In this document: piece after piece, positions 9,686 to 18,777 of the stretch | How positions within the stretch are numbered: the first letter of the stretch is position 1 | How the letters are laid out: every line of letters begins with the position of its first letter | Assembly (NCBI GenBank): GCA_903871935.1 | Contig: CAIQIQ010000092.1 | Location: 1 to 50,577, forward strand | DNA: 50,577 nucleotides | Direction: 5' to 3' | DNA from: an uncultured Phycisphaerales bacterium | Lineage (GTDB): Bacteria > Planctomycetota > Phycisphaerae > Tepidisphaerales > Tepidisphaeraceae | Notes under the pieces: model-generated | Told to the model about the DNA's origin: nothing | The model's input: the letters and a program-made list of their open reading frames with translations, nothing else | Database searches by the model: none | Position numbers and translations under genes: made by a program

Positions 9686-11002
9686 TTACCGGAACATCGC
9701 TATGACTTTGTTCAGCGATGCCACCAGGGCGTCAATCTCAGCGACGGTGTTGTAGAAGGCCAGTGATGCCCGGGCGGTGGCTGGGATATCGAGTTTGTCC
9801 ATCACCGGCTGGCAGCAGTGGTGCCCGGTGCGGATGCAGACACCGTCGCCGTCGAGAATAGTGCCGATATCGTGGGGGTGGATACCCTCGAGCACGAATG
9901 AGATCACCGAACTCTTGCTGCCGGCTTCACCAATCAGGCGAAGGCCCGGAACCTGGCGAAGGCGATTCTCGGCGTAACGCATCAGACCGTGCTCGTAATA
10001 CATCAGATTTGGGAAGTCGATGGAGCGGAGATAGTCGGTGGCGGCCGCCAGTCCCACGGCATCGGCGATATTGGGAGTGCCGGCTTCGAACTTGTAGGGC
10101 AGGTCGTTCCAAGTGGATTTCTCAAAAGAAACGGTGGCGATCATGTCGCCGCCGCCCTGGTAGGGAGGCATGGCCTCCAGCAGCTCTTCCCGGCCATAGA
10201 GTACGCCGATGCCGGTAGGGCCGAACATCTTGTGGCCTGAGAAGGCGTAGAAATCGCATCCGATCCTGCGCACGTCGGTGGGGAAGTGCCCGACCCACTG
10301 GGCGCCATCGACCAGCACCCTAGCCCCGGCCTGATGCGCCATTTCGGTGATCTCTTCAACCGGGTTGATGGTTCCCAGGACATTGGACAGATGCGTCACG
10401 GCCACCAGCCTGGTTCGCGAGGAAAGCAGGCGCGAAAAGGCATCCATGTCCAGCTCGCCGCGCTCGCTGAACGAGATCACCTTGAGGATGGCGCCGGTGG
10501 CTTCGCACAGAAGCTGCCAGGGCACGATGTTCGAGTGGTGCTCCATGCCGGAGACGAGGATTTCATCGCCTGCATGGACGAATTTCCGGCCGAAGGACGA
10601 GGCAACCAGATTGATCGACTCGGTCGTCCCTCGGGTGAAAATGATCTCGCGGCTCTTGCCGGCATTGATGAATCGGCTGAGGGTCTCGCGGGCGCCTTCG
10701 TAAACATCGGTTGCCAACTGACTGAGCTGGTAGACGCCACGATGGACGTTGGCGTTCTCGAGCTCGTAATACTGCTTAAGGCGATCGATCACTGCCAGGG
10801 GCTTTTGTGTGGTGGCGCCATTGTCGAGATAGACGAGGGGTTTTTTGCCACGCACCAGTGTCTGCAGAATGGGGAAGTCTTTTCGCACCGTCGTTGGATC
10901 AAAGGTGCTCAGACACTGGGCGCAGTGGCGGTCCAGTTCAACGCCGGTGAGAATCTGTTGAACGACGGAAAACTCAGTCATTGTCGTCGTAGCCATATTC
11001 AT
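9686..11002 (-). CDS. sufS: SufS-type cysteine desulfurase
   Basis: This pyridoxal-phosphate enzyme takes sulfur from cysteine and feeds it to the SufBCD scaffold. Visible landmarks are LDNGATTQKP near residue 60, the PLP-binding lysine K258 in FSGHKMFGPTG, and the catalytic cysteine C396 in RTGHHCCQP. A second cysteine follows at once (C397), where relatives usually have alanine. The protein has 438 residues, about 30 more than typical SufS, because of an N-terminal extension before FDPTTVRKDFPIL. The start ATG lies seven bases after the sufD stop and is preceded by GAGGG. It is the last gene of a sufBCDS operon; no sufU or sufE sulfur-transfer partner lies beside it. Confidence 0.96.
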   Translation of the reverse strand: MNMATTTMTEFSVVQQILTGVELDRHCAQCLSTFDPTTVRKDFPILQTLVRGKKPLVYLDNGATTQKPLAVIDRLKQYYELENANVHRGVYQLSQLATDVYEGARETLSRFINAGKSREIIFTRGTTESINLVASSFGRKFVHAGDEILVSGMEHHSNIVPWQLLCEATGAILKVISFSERGELDMDAFSRLLSSRTRLVAVTHLSNVLGTINPVEEITEMAHQAGARVLVDGAQWVGHFPTDVRRIGCDFYAFSGHKMFGPTGIGVLYGREELLEAMPPYQGGGDMIATVSFEKSTWNDLPYKFEAGTPNIADAVGLAAATDYLRSIDFPNLMYYEHGLMRYAENRLRQVPGLRLIGEAGSKSSVISFVLEGIHPHDIGTILDGDGVCIRTGHHCCQPVMDKLDIPATARASLAFYNTVAEIDALVASLNKVIAMFR

Positions 11003-11009
11003 ACAGCCC

Positions 11010-12326
11010 TCAGGTGGCCTCGATACGCAGATCCTGTGGCAGTCCCTGTTGGGCCGCCAGATATTGCTCGATCTTCTGCCGCGCGGGAGAGAAATTCATC
11101 CGCGAGGTCATATCGGCCGCGAACGCGTAGATCAGCACGTGCCGGGATGCTTCGGTGGAGAGCCCACGGGAACGCAGGTAGAAGAGCATGTCTTCGTCCA
11201 GGGGCCCGGTGGTGGAGCCGTGGGTGCACTTGACATCATCGGCGTAGATCTCCAGGGCGGGCATCGACTCCATCATGGCCTGATCGGTGAGCAGCAGTGT
11301 GCGGTTGGTCTGCTTGGAGTCGGTGTGCTGGGCATCCTTCTGCACGAAGATCCGGCCCTTGAACACGCCGAATGCCTGATCGCCGACAACGTTCTTGTAA
11401 AGCTCGCGGCTGGTGCAGTCGGGTTTCTCGTGGCGGATGAGCGTATGGTTATCGATCTGGCGATCCTTATCGACGATCAGCAGACCGTTGAGCGTGGCAT
11501 CGGCATGAGGACCGTCAAGGATGATCTCAAGATCGTTGCGTACCAGCTTGCCGCCCAAACTGGCGGAATGGTTAACGTAGTGGCCGGACTCGGCGATCTG
11601 AGCAACCGTATTGTTGATCGACCATGTGGTATATGAGGTCCAGTTGGACTGGTAATGTTCGACGGACGCACCACGGCCGATGAAGACCTCAGTCACGGCA
11701 TTTGAGAAGGCGACATCGGCCGCATCGCCTGCGTTGGTTTCCACGACACGCAGGATCGCACCCTCCTCGGCGATCACGAGAATTCGCGGGCACATCAGCA
11801 GGGGGGCGCCGGCCGTTGTCGAGAGCGACAGGACATGCACCGGCCGGGCAATCTCGGCAGCGGACGCTGCGTGAATGACGATGACCTGATCGAGGAAGCC
11901 GGCATTCAACGCCGCAAACGGCGTCTTTTCCACGTCAACCAGGGTTGCGAGGAGTGACCGGCAGCGGGCGGCAACGGTCTCGGGCAGGTCGGACAACAGC
12001 CCAACCGTCAGTCCGCGCGACAAACCATCCACCTTGCTGCGGTCGCGGTTCAGCCGACCATTCACGAGTACCAACTCGGCGGTACATGCTGATGCCAGGG
12101 AATGCTGCGCAACCAGCGAGGCCGCGTCGATCATGCCGGTGGGAAGTTGCCAGTCGATCTCCGCCAGTGGGTCTGTATTGGTGAAGCGCCACTCCTCATC
12201 TTTTGCCTTGGGAAGCCCGGTTTGCAGGAATCGCTGCATGCCGGCCTCGCGGAGAGGTTGCAGACTGCCGCCGGCAGGGCGGGTTAGTCGCGTGAAGCTT
12301 TCGATGTTCAATTGCTCTGTGCTCAT
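11010..12326 (-). CDS. sufD: Fe-S cluster assembly scaffold protein SufD
   Basis: SufD is a beta-helix protein that pairs with SufB on the SufC ATPase dimer to build Fe-S clusters. The 438-residue protein shows the SufB/SufD core: the SLGGKLVRNDLEIIL stretch, then DNHTLIRHEKPDCTSRELYKNVV, FKGRIFVQKDAQHTDSKQTNRTLLL, and the C-terminal CTHGSTTGPLDEDMLFYLRSRGL. Conserved C and H residues in CTHG match the family's functional pair. It lies between sufC (21-base gap) and sufS (7-base gap) on the same strand, so it is clearly part of the operon. Confidence 0.96.
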   Translation of the reverse strand: MSTEQLNIESFTRLTRPAGGSLQPLREAGMQRFLQTGLPKAKDEEWRFTNTDPLAEIDWQLPTGMIDAASLVAQHSLASACTAELVLVNGRLNRDRSKVDGLSRGLTVGLLSDLPETVAARCRSLLATLVDVEKTPFAALNAGFLDQVIVIHAASAAEIARPVHVLSLSTTAGAPLLMCPRILVIAEEGAILRVVETNAGDAADVAFSNAVTEVFIGRGASVEHYQSNWTSYTTWSINNTVAQIAESGHYVNHSASLGGKLVRNDLEIILDGPHADATLNGLLIVDKDRQIDNHTLIRHEKPDCTSRELYKNVVGDQAFGVFKGRIFVQKDAQHTDSKQTNRTLLLTDQAMMESMPALEIYADDVKCTHGSTTGPLDEDMLFYLRSRGLSTEASRHVLIYAFAADMTSRMNFSPARQKIEQYLAAQQGLPQDLRIEAT

Positions 12327-12347
12327 GAGATATTCTCGCGACTGCTC

Positions 12348-13127
12348 TTATGCGCGAACGGCCTCATTGTCTTCGATCCAGTCGTAGCCGCGTTCCTCAA
12401 GTTCGAGGGCCAACTCCTTGCCGCCTGACTTAAGGATCCGGCCATCGATCATTACGTGCACCTGATCGGGCACAATATAGTTCAGCATCCGTTGGTAGTG
12501 CGTGACGATCAGGATCGTCTTGTTTGTATCCTGACCTTTCACCTTATTGACGCCGTTGGCGACGATCCGCAGAGCATCGATATCCAGCCCTGAGTCGGTC
12601 TCATCCAGCAGCGCCAGACGCGGGTTGATCACCGCCATCTGGAAGATCTCGTTGCGTTTCTTCTCGCCGCCGGAGAAACCTTCGTTAACCGCGCGGTTCA
12701 TGAAGCTGGAATCCATCTCCAGCAGTTTCATTTTGCTCTTGACGAGCTGCAGGAACTCAATGGCGTCCAGTTCAACTTCCTGGCGGTGCTTGCGGATGGC
12801 ATTCACGGCGGCCTTGAGGAAGTAGCTGGTGGAGACACCGGGGATCTCAACCGGGTACTGGAAGCCGAGGAAGAGACCCTCGCGGGCTCGCTCTTCGGCA
12901 TCCAGTTCGAGCAGGTCCCTGCCGTCATAGAGGACCTGGCCGTCGGTCACCTCATAGACATCCCGGCCGGCCAGCACTTGGCAGAGCGTGCTCTTTCCAG
13001 AGCCGTTCTTGCCCATGATGGCGTGGATCTCGCCGGTGTTGACCGTCAGATCGACGCCCTTGAGGATCTCGCGACCCCCGGCTCCGGCGACCTTTGCGTG
13101 CAGATTACGAATCTCAAGCAGTGCCAT
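12348..13127 (-). CDS. sufC: Fe-S cluster assembly ATPase SufC
   Basis: SufC is the ABC-type ATPase that drives the SufB/SufD scaffold. The 259-residue protein has the Walker A MGKNGSGKST, the SufC-specific signature GFSGGEKKRNEIFQ, the Walker B LALLDETDSGLD, and a switch histidine in IVTHYQRML. There are no membrane segments, as expected for this soluble ABC protein. It starts 30 bases after the sufB stop and ends 21 bases before sufD. Confidence 0.97.
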   Translation of the reverse strand: MALLEIRNLHAKVAGAGGREILKGVDLTVNTGEIHAIMGKNGSGKSTLCQVLAGRDVYEVTDGQVLYDGRDLLELDAEERAREGLFLGFQYPVEIPGVSTSYFLKAAVNAIRKHRQEVELDAIEFLQLVKSKMKLLEMDSSFMNRAVNEGFSGGEKKRNEIFQMAVINPRLALLDETDSGLDIDALRIVANGVNKVKGQDTNKTILIVTHYQRMLNYIVPDQVHVMIDGRILKSGGKELALELEERGYDWIEDNEAVRA

Positions 13128-13157
13128 TGTTCTCTTTCCTCTGGTGCGTATTCCTGG

Positions 13158-14603
<1,446 letters not shown>

Positions 14604-14658
14604 TTACAGCTCCATAACCCCATTCGCAGCAGCGAATTGGGTCGAACCCAAGCGATAC

Positions 14659-14701
14659 CGCTATACTTGAGATTGAGTCTCAACGCTCCTAAAGTATAGC
14701 G
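14659..14701. promoter_or_regulatory. nested inverted repeats between sufB and the divergent gene
   Basis: Two perfect inverted repeats overlap here. The outer one pairs CGCTATACTT (14659-14668) with AAGTATAGCG (14692-14701). The inner 17-mer is TTGAGA-TTGAG-TCTCAA (14667-14683). The stretch lies 56 bases upstream of sufB on one strand and about 113 bases upstream of 14814 on the other. On the plus strand TTGAGT (14673-14678) and TATAGC (14695-14700) are 16 bases apart and could be a promoter. A dimeric repressor controlling both directions is a reasonable inference. Which protein binds cannot be seen. Confidence 0.5.
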
Positions 14702-14813
14702 TTTGGTCATCCAATAGTCACGTGTGGCCTGCGTATTTGAATGCTCGAGCGAGGGGCCGCTGGTACCACTTCGGGTGACGGATGCGGCCGGTTCGTGGTT
14801 GGGAGGTGCTGCA

Positions 14814-15395
14814 ATGGCTGCGAGACCATCGACATATATTCTGCGCAAGGCTTGGTTGCTGGGCCAGGAGATGGCCAAGAAAGAACGCCGGTTGCGACCC
14901 GATCTCCGGGATGTGGCTCTCCATTCCACATTCCCCTTTTTCAAGAAGGTTCACCGCTATCAAATGGAGAGGACGGCTGGGTTCGGGTACTGGGATGAGA
15001 AACTCCACAAATTGATCGAACGCGAGGGTAACGGCCGCGGAGTGCGGATAAATGACCCGCGCGTGTGGGAGGCGTTCTACACCTACTATGGTGAGCCGAT
15101 CCGGGATGTCTTCTGGGCTGCCTGGGAAGATGCGTTCATGCTCAAGGCGATGTATGAGCAGGAATCGGCTCGCATTGCGCAGGCCCAAGCCCGCGTGGCA
15201 CCTGTGGCGCCGATCCATGTGGCGAATGCCGTCGGCCCTGTCAAAGAACAGCCCGAATTGTGGGACCATATCGCCGAGAAGGTCTTCGAGGAATTGGGTG
15301 GCGGCGAGGATGATGAGCGTTGGCAGATTCCCGCGGCCCACGCCCAAGGCGAGAAGGATATGCTGCCGCCCGAGAACAGGAAAGCCGCCGGATAG
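14814..15395 (+). CDS. hypothetical protein, hydrophilic, 193 residues
   Basis: I do not recognise this protein. The start is ATG 14814, because GGGAGGTG ends six bases upstream; a GTG 90 bases earlier is in frame but has no comparable site. The N-terminal half is basic (KKERRLRPDLRD) and then rich in aromatic residues, with FFKKVHRYQMERTAGFGYWDEKLH and PRVWEAFYTYYGEPIRDVFWAAWEDAF. The C-terminal half is acidic and includes FEELGGGEDDERW. There are no membrane segments or signal peptide. It is divergent from sufB and shares the inverted-repeat region with it. Its stop codon lies inside a strong hairpin shared with the convergent trxA. Confidence 0.75.
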   Translation: MAARPSTYILRKAWLLGQEMAKKERRLRPDLRDVALHSTFPFFKKVHRYQMERTAGFGYWDEKLHKLIEREGNGRGVRINDPRVWEAFYTYYGEPIRDVFWAAWEDAFMLKAMYEQESARIAQAQARVAPVAPIHVANAVGPVKEQPELWDHIAEKVFEELGGGEDDERWQIPAAHAQGEKDMLPPENRKAAG

Positions 15396-15407
15396 TATCC
15401 GGCGGCT
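15383..15407. terminator. strong hairpin between convergent genes, no T-run
   Basis: AGCCGCCGGATA and its perfect complement TATCCGGCGGCT are separated by one base. It forms a very stable GC-rich stem that overlaps the stop codon of the 14814 gene and lies 28 bases past the trxA stop. Neither side has a clear run of T, so it is an atypical intrinsic terminator or an mRNA 3'-end protector serving both genes. Confidence 0.6.
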
Positions 15408-15435
15408 GTATGCTTGCTGGCTTGCCGAACTGCGT

Positions 15436-15771
15436 TCACCCTGCAAGAGCGGCATCGATCGCCGCCTTGAAGTCTTTCTCCTGGCGCAGACCGACGAAAC
15501 GCTGCACAATCTCACCATTCTTGAACAGGATCACCGTCGGGATTGCACTGATTCCAAACTTCATCGAGATATCACGGTTGGCGTCCGTATCCACCTTGCC
15601 GACTGTCACTTTGCCCGCGTACTCATTGGCAACTTTGTCGATGGTCGGGGCGAGCATGCGGCAAGGCATGCACCACTCCGCCCAGAAATCCAGAAGCACG
15701 GGAACAGTTGCCTTGGCGACTTCCTGCTCGAAGTTCTGGTCGGTGATCTCTTTAACGTTCGCGTTAGCCAT
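15436..15771 (-). CDS. trxA: thioredoxin
   Basis: This small cytoplasmic thiol-disulfide oxidoreductase has 111 residues, the normal thioredoxin length. The active site is WCMPC (C34, C37) within LLDFWAEWCMPCRMLAP, and the conserved cis-proline is in SAIPTVILFKNGE. The buried aspartate and the KVDTDANRD segment are also typical. Methionine replaces the usual glycine in the active site (WCGPC), which may shift its redox potential. ATG 15771 is preceded by AGGAG at good spacing. It ends facing the 14814 gene across a shared hairpin. Confidence 0.96.
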   Translation of the reverse strand: MANANVKEITDQNFEQEVAKATVPVLLDFWAEWCMPCRMLAPTIDKVANEYAGKVTVGKVDTDANRDISMKFGISAIPTVILFKNGEIVQRFVGLRQEKDFKAAIDAALAG

Positions 15772-15860
15772 TTATACTCCTGTGTAGGGTTCTGTGCTCA
15801 GGGCCGATGATAGTTGCGTTGCCGAGCCAGTGTCAATGTTTGAATGAGGTCGATAGCAGG

Positions 15861-16152
15861 GAGGGTGAAGACCCATGGGGGAACCTGTGGGTGCGGGCCC
15901 ATGGTACGACGGAGCAGAAGGCGATGCTGAGCCCGTGGCCGGTGTCCTGGCCAAGGAACCCATCCGGCGAAGGTGAACGAGCCGATCAGTTCCACGGAGC
16001 AGGCGACCTGGCAAGCAAGTCTTGAGCGGAGCCGCCTGTTTGGCGATGATGCATGGATGTCGAAGACGGTGCTGAGGCTGGATCTGGAGCACACCATCCG
16101 TCGCGAAAGCCGTCCGGTGCAGGCGAAAGGAGACAATGCGAAGCATAACTAG
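15861..16152 (+). pseudogene. REP-associated tyrosine transposase remnant (C-terminus, frameshifted)
   Basis: Two overlapping frames together spell the end of a RAYT (REP-associated Y1 transposase, IS200/IS605-like). The first frame reads WGNLWVRAHGTTEQKAMLSP and continues WPVSWPRNP. The second, from about 15973, reads VNEPISSTEQATWQASLERS, then RLFGDDAWMSKTVLRLDLEH and TIRRESRPVQ, stopping at TAG 16150-16152. These match the family's C-terminal pattern: a WSSLW-type segment, a VNEPQT-type segment, a GDEAW-type segment, then LGLESTLRPRGRP. The frame change lies near 15960-15975. The catalytic N-terminal part with the HUH and tyrosine is absent, so the copy is dead. It directly abuts the toxin module. 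Confidence 0.7.
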
Positions 16153-16163
16153 ATACGTCCCGG

Positions 16164-16931
16164 TTGATTCTCCCGATCTTGAGCGGGATTGCCGGCGGTT
16201 CCGTGGGCGGGTTCGCGGACAACGCCTCGCGCCAGTTGGCCGCAGGTGGCCAGTTCTCCTGGAGTCAGGCAGGACGAGCCGCGCTGGTGTCAGGCACCAT
16301 AGGCGGCGCGACGGGCGGCGTATTCTACGGCGTCGGACAATTGCTGGGGATGGCCGGGAGCGCCGGCGGCCCGTCTTTGGCAGCGCTGACCATTGGAGGA
16401 CAAACCAGACAATTGGCCGCGGCCGGTGACGCCACTTGGGCACTGGGTGCTTCCTCCGGCATTGCCGGGTCTCTGGCGGGCACCGTATTTTCGGTTAACG
16501 GTAACGATCCCCGCGCAGTGAGTGATTTCGTGTCGTCTGGCGCGAGAATACATGGGCCGCGCGGTATCGGTGCCTCGGAACTTACCTCACAACACCATAT
16601 TGCCACGCGGTATGGATTCTGGGGAAGGCAGTTCCGGAGGATGTTCCAGCAGGCCGGAATGACCATTGAGAACAAGATGAATCTGATAGCCGTCTCCGGT
16701 CATCAGGCGCCCCACGGATGGTATAATCTTATGGTGTACCAGCGACTTGCAGCGGCTACAGAAGGTTTGGCTCCGGGCACCCAAGCTTACAGCACCGCAT
16801 TTCGATCCGAACTTCTGCGGCTCCGAGTCGACGTTCTGCGCCAAGGACCAGGCGGATTGTATGATCTTCTGACATCGCCTGCGTCGGCGCTGGAGCGAAC
16901 ACTTGCGCGAGCGGCGTTTTACACAAGGTAG
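16164..16931 (+). CDS. orphan polymorphic-toxin C-terminal module, AHH/HNH-like nuclease
   Basis: This 255-residue frame looks like the tail of an Rhs/polymorphic toxin. Residues 1-110 are glycine- and alanine-rich, like the linkers that precede toxin tips (GIAGGSVGG, SGTIGGATGG, GIAGSLAG). Residues 140-195 resemble the AHH family of HNH/Endonuclease VII-like nucleases: HH at 144-145, then FQQAGMTIENKMNLIAVSGH with H180, and H184 followed by WYN. The in-frame stop at 16146 prevents extension upstream. The TTG at 16164 has no ribosome binding site, and no Rhs core or secretion signal is attached. It may be a displaced toxin cassette, a fragment, or use another start. The next gene is an immunity-type protein six bases on. 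The fold assignment is by motif only. Confidence 0.6.
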   Translation: MILPILSGIAGGSVGGFADNASRQLAAGGQFSWSQAGRAALVSGTIGGATGGVFYGVGQLLGMAGSAGGPSLAALTIGGQTRQLAAAGDATWALGASSGIAGSLAGTVFSVNGNDPRAVSDFVSSGARIHGPRGIGASELTSQHHIATRYGFWGRQFRRMFQQAGMTIENKMNLIAVSGHQAPHGWYNLMVYQRLAAATEGLAPGTQAYSTAFRSELLRLRVDVLRQGPGGLYDLLTSPASALERTLARAAFYTR

Positions 16932-16937
16932 TCGAAG

Positions 16938-17525
16938 ATGGCAGGTTACTATAGTGTGCTAGATCCCCGTGGATTTGACGAAAACGCATACCGGCGTTAC
17001 TGGTTCCTTGATTTGAGAGATGATGCACGACGAGAATTCTTTGATCCTTGGCCCTACATTAGTGGGCGGCCAGTTGAGAGCGATCGCGAATTGTGTGTGG
17101 CAATCGAAAAGCCTGGTGACCCGCTTGATTTTACGTACGGCTACAGCTTTGTGCCATTGATTGTGCCGCGCGTAGCAAGTCTGCTTACAGAGATGGCTGC
17201 GGACGACATTCAGCTGATCCCGGCGCGTCTGCCCGACGGACAGTGTCTGTTCATCCTGGTTGTTATTCGACTTGAGGATTGTCTGGACTACCATCGTTCG
17301 GACGTAACCCGATTTACCCGGGAACACGCATGCGCAATTGGGAGACCAGAACGCGAAGGTAAGCCCCATATGGTGAAGCAACTCATCATTGATCCTTCCA
17401 GAACTCATGATCGCAAACTGCTTCGCGTTCAGAATTGGTCTGGTGATTTGATTGTCCGCGAGGACATAAAACAAACCTTGGAGAAAGCCGCCGTTACGGG
17501 CGTCACATACGCCTCAGTGACCTGA
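16938..17525 (+). CDS. Imm11-like immunity protein (DUF1629-type)
   Basis: This 195-residue soluble protein resembles the Imm11/DUF1629 immunity family of polymorphic toxin systems. It starts MAGYYSVLD and passes through the LDFTYGYSFVPLIVPRVASLL segment. It then has DDIQLIPARL, DCLDYHRSDVTRFT and KQLIIDPSRTHDRKLLRVQN, ending with LIVREDIKQTLEKAAVTGV. That order matches the family: a 'variable-site' strand, a CLD-x-x-x-S motif, an R-containing strand, and a final helix with GVTG-type turn. It begins six bases after the toxin module, as expected for a toxin-immunity pair. Its base composition looks AT-richer than neighbours, consistent with transfer. The inferred job is to block the upstream nuclease. 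Confidence 0.7.
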   Translation: MAGYYSVLDPRGFDENAYRRYWFLDLRDDARREFFDPWPYISGRPVESDRELCVAIEKPGDPLDFTYGYSFVPLIVPRVASLLTEMAADDIQLIPARLPDGQCLFILVVIRLEDCLDYHRSDVTRFTREHACAIGRPEREGKPHMVKQLIIDPSRTHDRKLLRVQNWSGDLIVREDIKQTLEKAAVTGVTYASVT

Positions 17526-17862
17526 TGTCTGCCTTCTACCACGCGATCGGTTCGAATCCGGAAGAATCCGGAGATTCAGAAAACGGGTCAGGAACGGGTC
17601 GGGAACCGAATACCTGGGTCCGCCAGTCTGACATAGCTCAATGACCTTACCCATGTTTCCCATCCCACCCAAAATCGTGAAAGATATTTCGCCGTGCCTA
17701 AGTCCCTGTCATTCCTCAACTTCCATTTTTGGCAGCCTCCAAATCGACCCTATAAATGGGGAGACCGCGCGATCGGGTCTCGTTCTTTGACAAGTGAAGA
17801 TACGCGCCAAGGCAAAACGCGCCGGACGGCGTCCGTGGGGTACCGTGCCCCGAACTGTGCGC

Positions 17863-18054
17863 GCTAACTTGAGCACCTTTGCCATTGGTGTTAGTGACCT
17901 CACATAACACCCGGAGTGCGCACACGAACTTGAGCATCTTCCCCGAGCGTGCCTTCCGAATTCTGACTTCTCAACCTATCCTGCGCACCTTTGCCATATC
18001 AGTGATGCATCTCACATACCTACTAGGGGTGCGCACACGAACCTGAGCACCTTG
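17863..18054. repeat. diverged tandem repeat, about 113-base period
   Basis: Two copies in direct orientation share ordered blocks. GCACCTTTGCCAT occurs from 17873 and 17985. CTCACATA occurs in both. A 25-base block at 17916-17940 and 18030-18054 matches at 23 of 25 positions by eye; it starts GTGCGCACACGAAC and continues into TTGAGC or CTGAGC. The block recurs inverted at 49859-49882. Confidence 0.7.
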
Positions 18055-18100
18055 GTCATTGAGGTTGGTCATTCACTGGTCATTGGGATATGGTCATTGG
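18053..18100. repeat. GGTCATT short repeat, four copies
   Basis: GGTCATT occurs at 18054, 18067, 18078 and 18092, at intervals of 13, 11 and 14 bases. This irregular series resembles the degenerate TGGTCATTGG runs that pepper intergenic regions of some planctomycete and verrucomicrobial genomes. No function is evident. Confidence 0.7.
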
Positions 18101-18116
18101 TGATTCCAGCAGGACT

Positions 18117-18243
18117 TATCCCCAATCGCCCCGAACTTGCGCATCTGCTCCCCAAATCTTCACCTAACCGCTTATATCCACAGCACTTGCCACACAGGGG
18201 GTACCCGGCGAACAACTTGCGCACCTGCCACTTATCCACAATC
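18117..18243. repeat. TGCGCA repeat with DnaA-box-like words, cluster A
   Basis: GAACTTGCGCATCTG (18133 on) and AACTTGCGCACCTG (18214 on) are two copies of one motif. The second runs on into CACTTATCCACAATC. That 30-base stretch (18214-18243) matches the reverse complement of 49493-49522 at 28 of 30 positions. TTATCCACA is the consensus DnaA box. The weaker TTATCCCCA (18117) and TATATCCACA (18173) occur in the same orientation. Confidence 0.65.
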
Positions 18244-18245
18244 GC

Positions 18246-18695
18246 TCACCTCTCGGAAGAGCGGGCACGCCCCGATAGCAGGCGCTTGACGTGCAGCATG
18301 TTCAATGCCGCGCTGAGCAGGATCAGCAACCCCAGCAGGATTAACAGGACCGATACAAGCGGGCGTTCAGTCAGCGGCGACTCTTCTCCCATCAACAGGC
18401 TGGTGGAACCGGCAATGGGCATCAGCACCCCCAGCGTCAACAACGGTGGGATGGCCGTTTGTCGCAGCAGAACACCTCGGCTGACCTGAGGTGCGGCAGG
18501 CTTCCGCTCGGCCGGCACTCCCGGCTTTCCCGGGAGTGGTCGAATACTGCGACTTACGCGATCGATGTGCGGCAACTGTTGCGCCGGCTCGGAGGCTTCT
18601 TGCGGCGCGTGCTGTTCGTGCTCATGCTGAGCATCGGTTTGCCCGGAAGCCAGTGTTTCCAGGGCCTTGGCAATCTCTTCCTTTGATGCGGCCAT
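18246..18695 (-). CDS. hypothetical membrane protein, 149 residues
   Basis: I do not recognise this protein. The N-terminal 75 residues are hydrophilic and look disordered (HEHEQHAPQEASEPAQQLPH). Two hydrophobic segments follow: IPPLLTLGVLMPIAGSTSLL and PLVSVLLILLGLLILLSAAL. A short basic tail ends the protein (LHVKRLLSGRARSSER). This suggests a small inner-membrane protein with a long cytoplasmic N-terminus. It is divergent from the MEMO-family gene across about 80 bases. Its 3' end abuts a repeat-rich spacer, and no partner can be inferred. Confidence 0.65.
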   Translation of the reverse strand: MAASKEEIAKALETLASGQTDAQHEHEQHAPQEASEPAQQLPHIDRVSRSIRPLPGKPGVPAERKPAAPQVSRGVLLRQTAIPPLLTLGVLMPIAGSTSLLMGEESPLTERPLVSVLLILLGLLILLSAALNMLHVKRLLSGRARSSER

Positions 18696-18777
18696 CCATC
18701 ATCCTCTGGCCTGCAGCGTACACCGACAGTGCGGGTTTTGCACTGCCATGAGAAGTCCCGGGCATTATACTTACGGT

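Larger units (their letters stand above)
17526..18245. other. gene-free, repeat-rich spacer (720 bp)
   Basis: No convincing gene is present. After the immunity gene comes a short direct repeat, ACGGGTCAGGA / ACGGGTCGGGA (17583-17593, 17594-17604). It resembles the GGGTCAGGAAC words often seen near RAYT elements. The rest holds the repeat families listed separately: a 113-base diverged tandem repeat, a GGTCATT series, and TGCGCA/DnaA-box-like words. Confidence 0.75.

Noticed and set aside
16136..16429. 97-residue frame with a good ribosome binding site (AAAGGAG) overlapping the toxin module
   Set aside because: The composition is arginine-rich and random-like. The ribosome binding site may be left over from another context; the overlapping 16164 frame has the domain pattern.
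17863..18100. CRISPR array
   Set aside because: Repeat units are few, diverged and unevenly spaced, with no cas genes.
18117..18243. replication origin
   Set aside because: DnaA-box-like words cluster here, but there is no dnaA, dnaN or other origin-linked gene, no clear AT-rich unwinding region, and the words belong to a repeat found again at 49.5 kb.
18052..18489. 145-residue frame through the GGTCATT repeats
   Set aside because: It starts inside repeats and runs antisense into the 18246-18695 gene.
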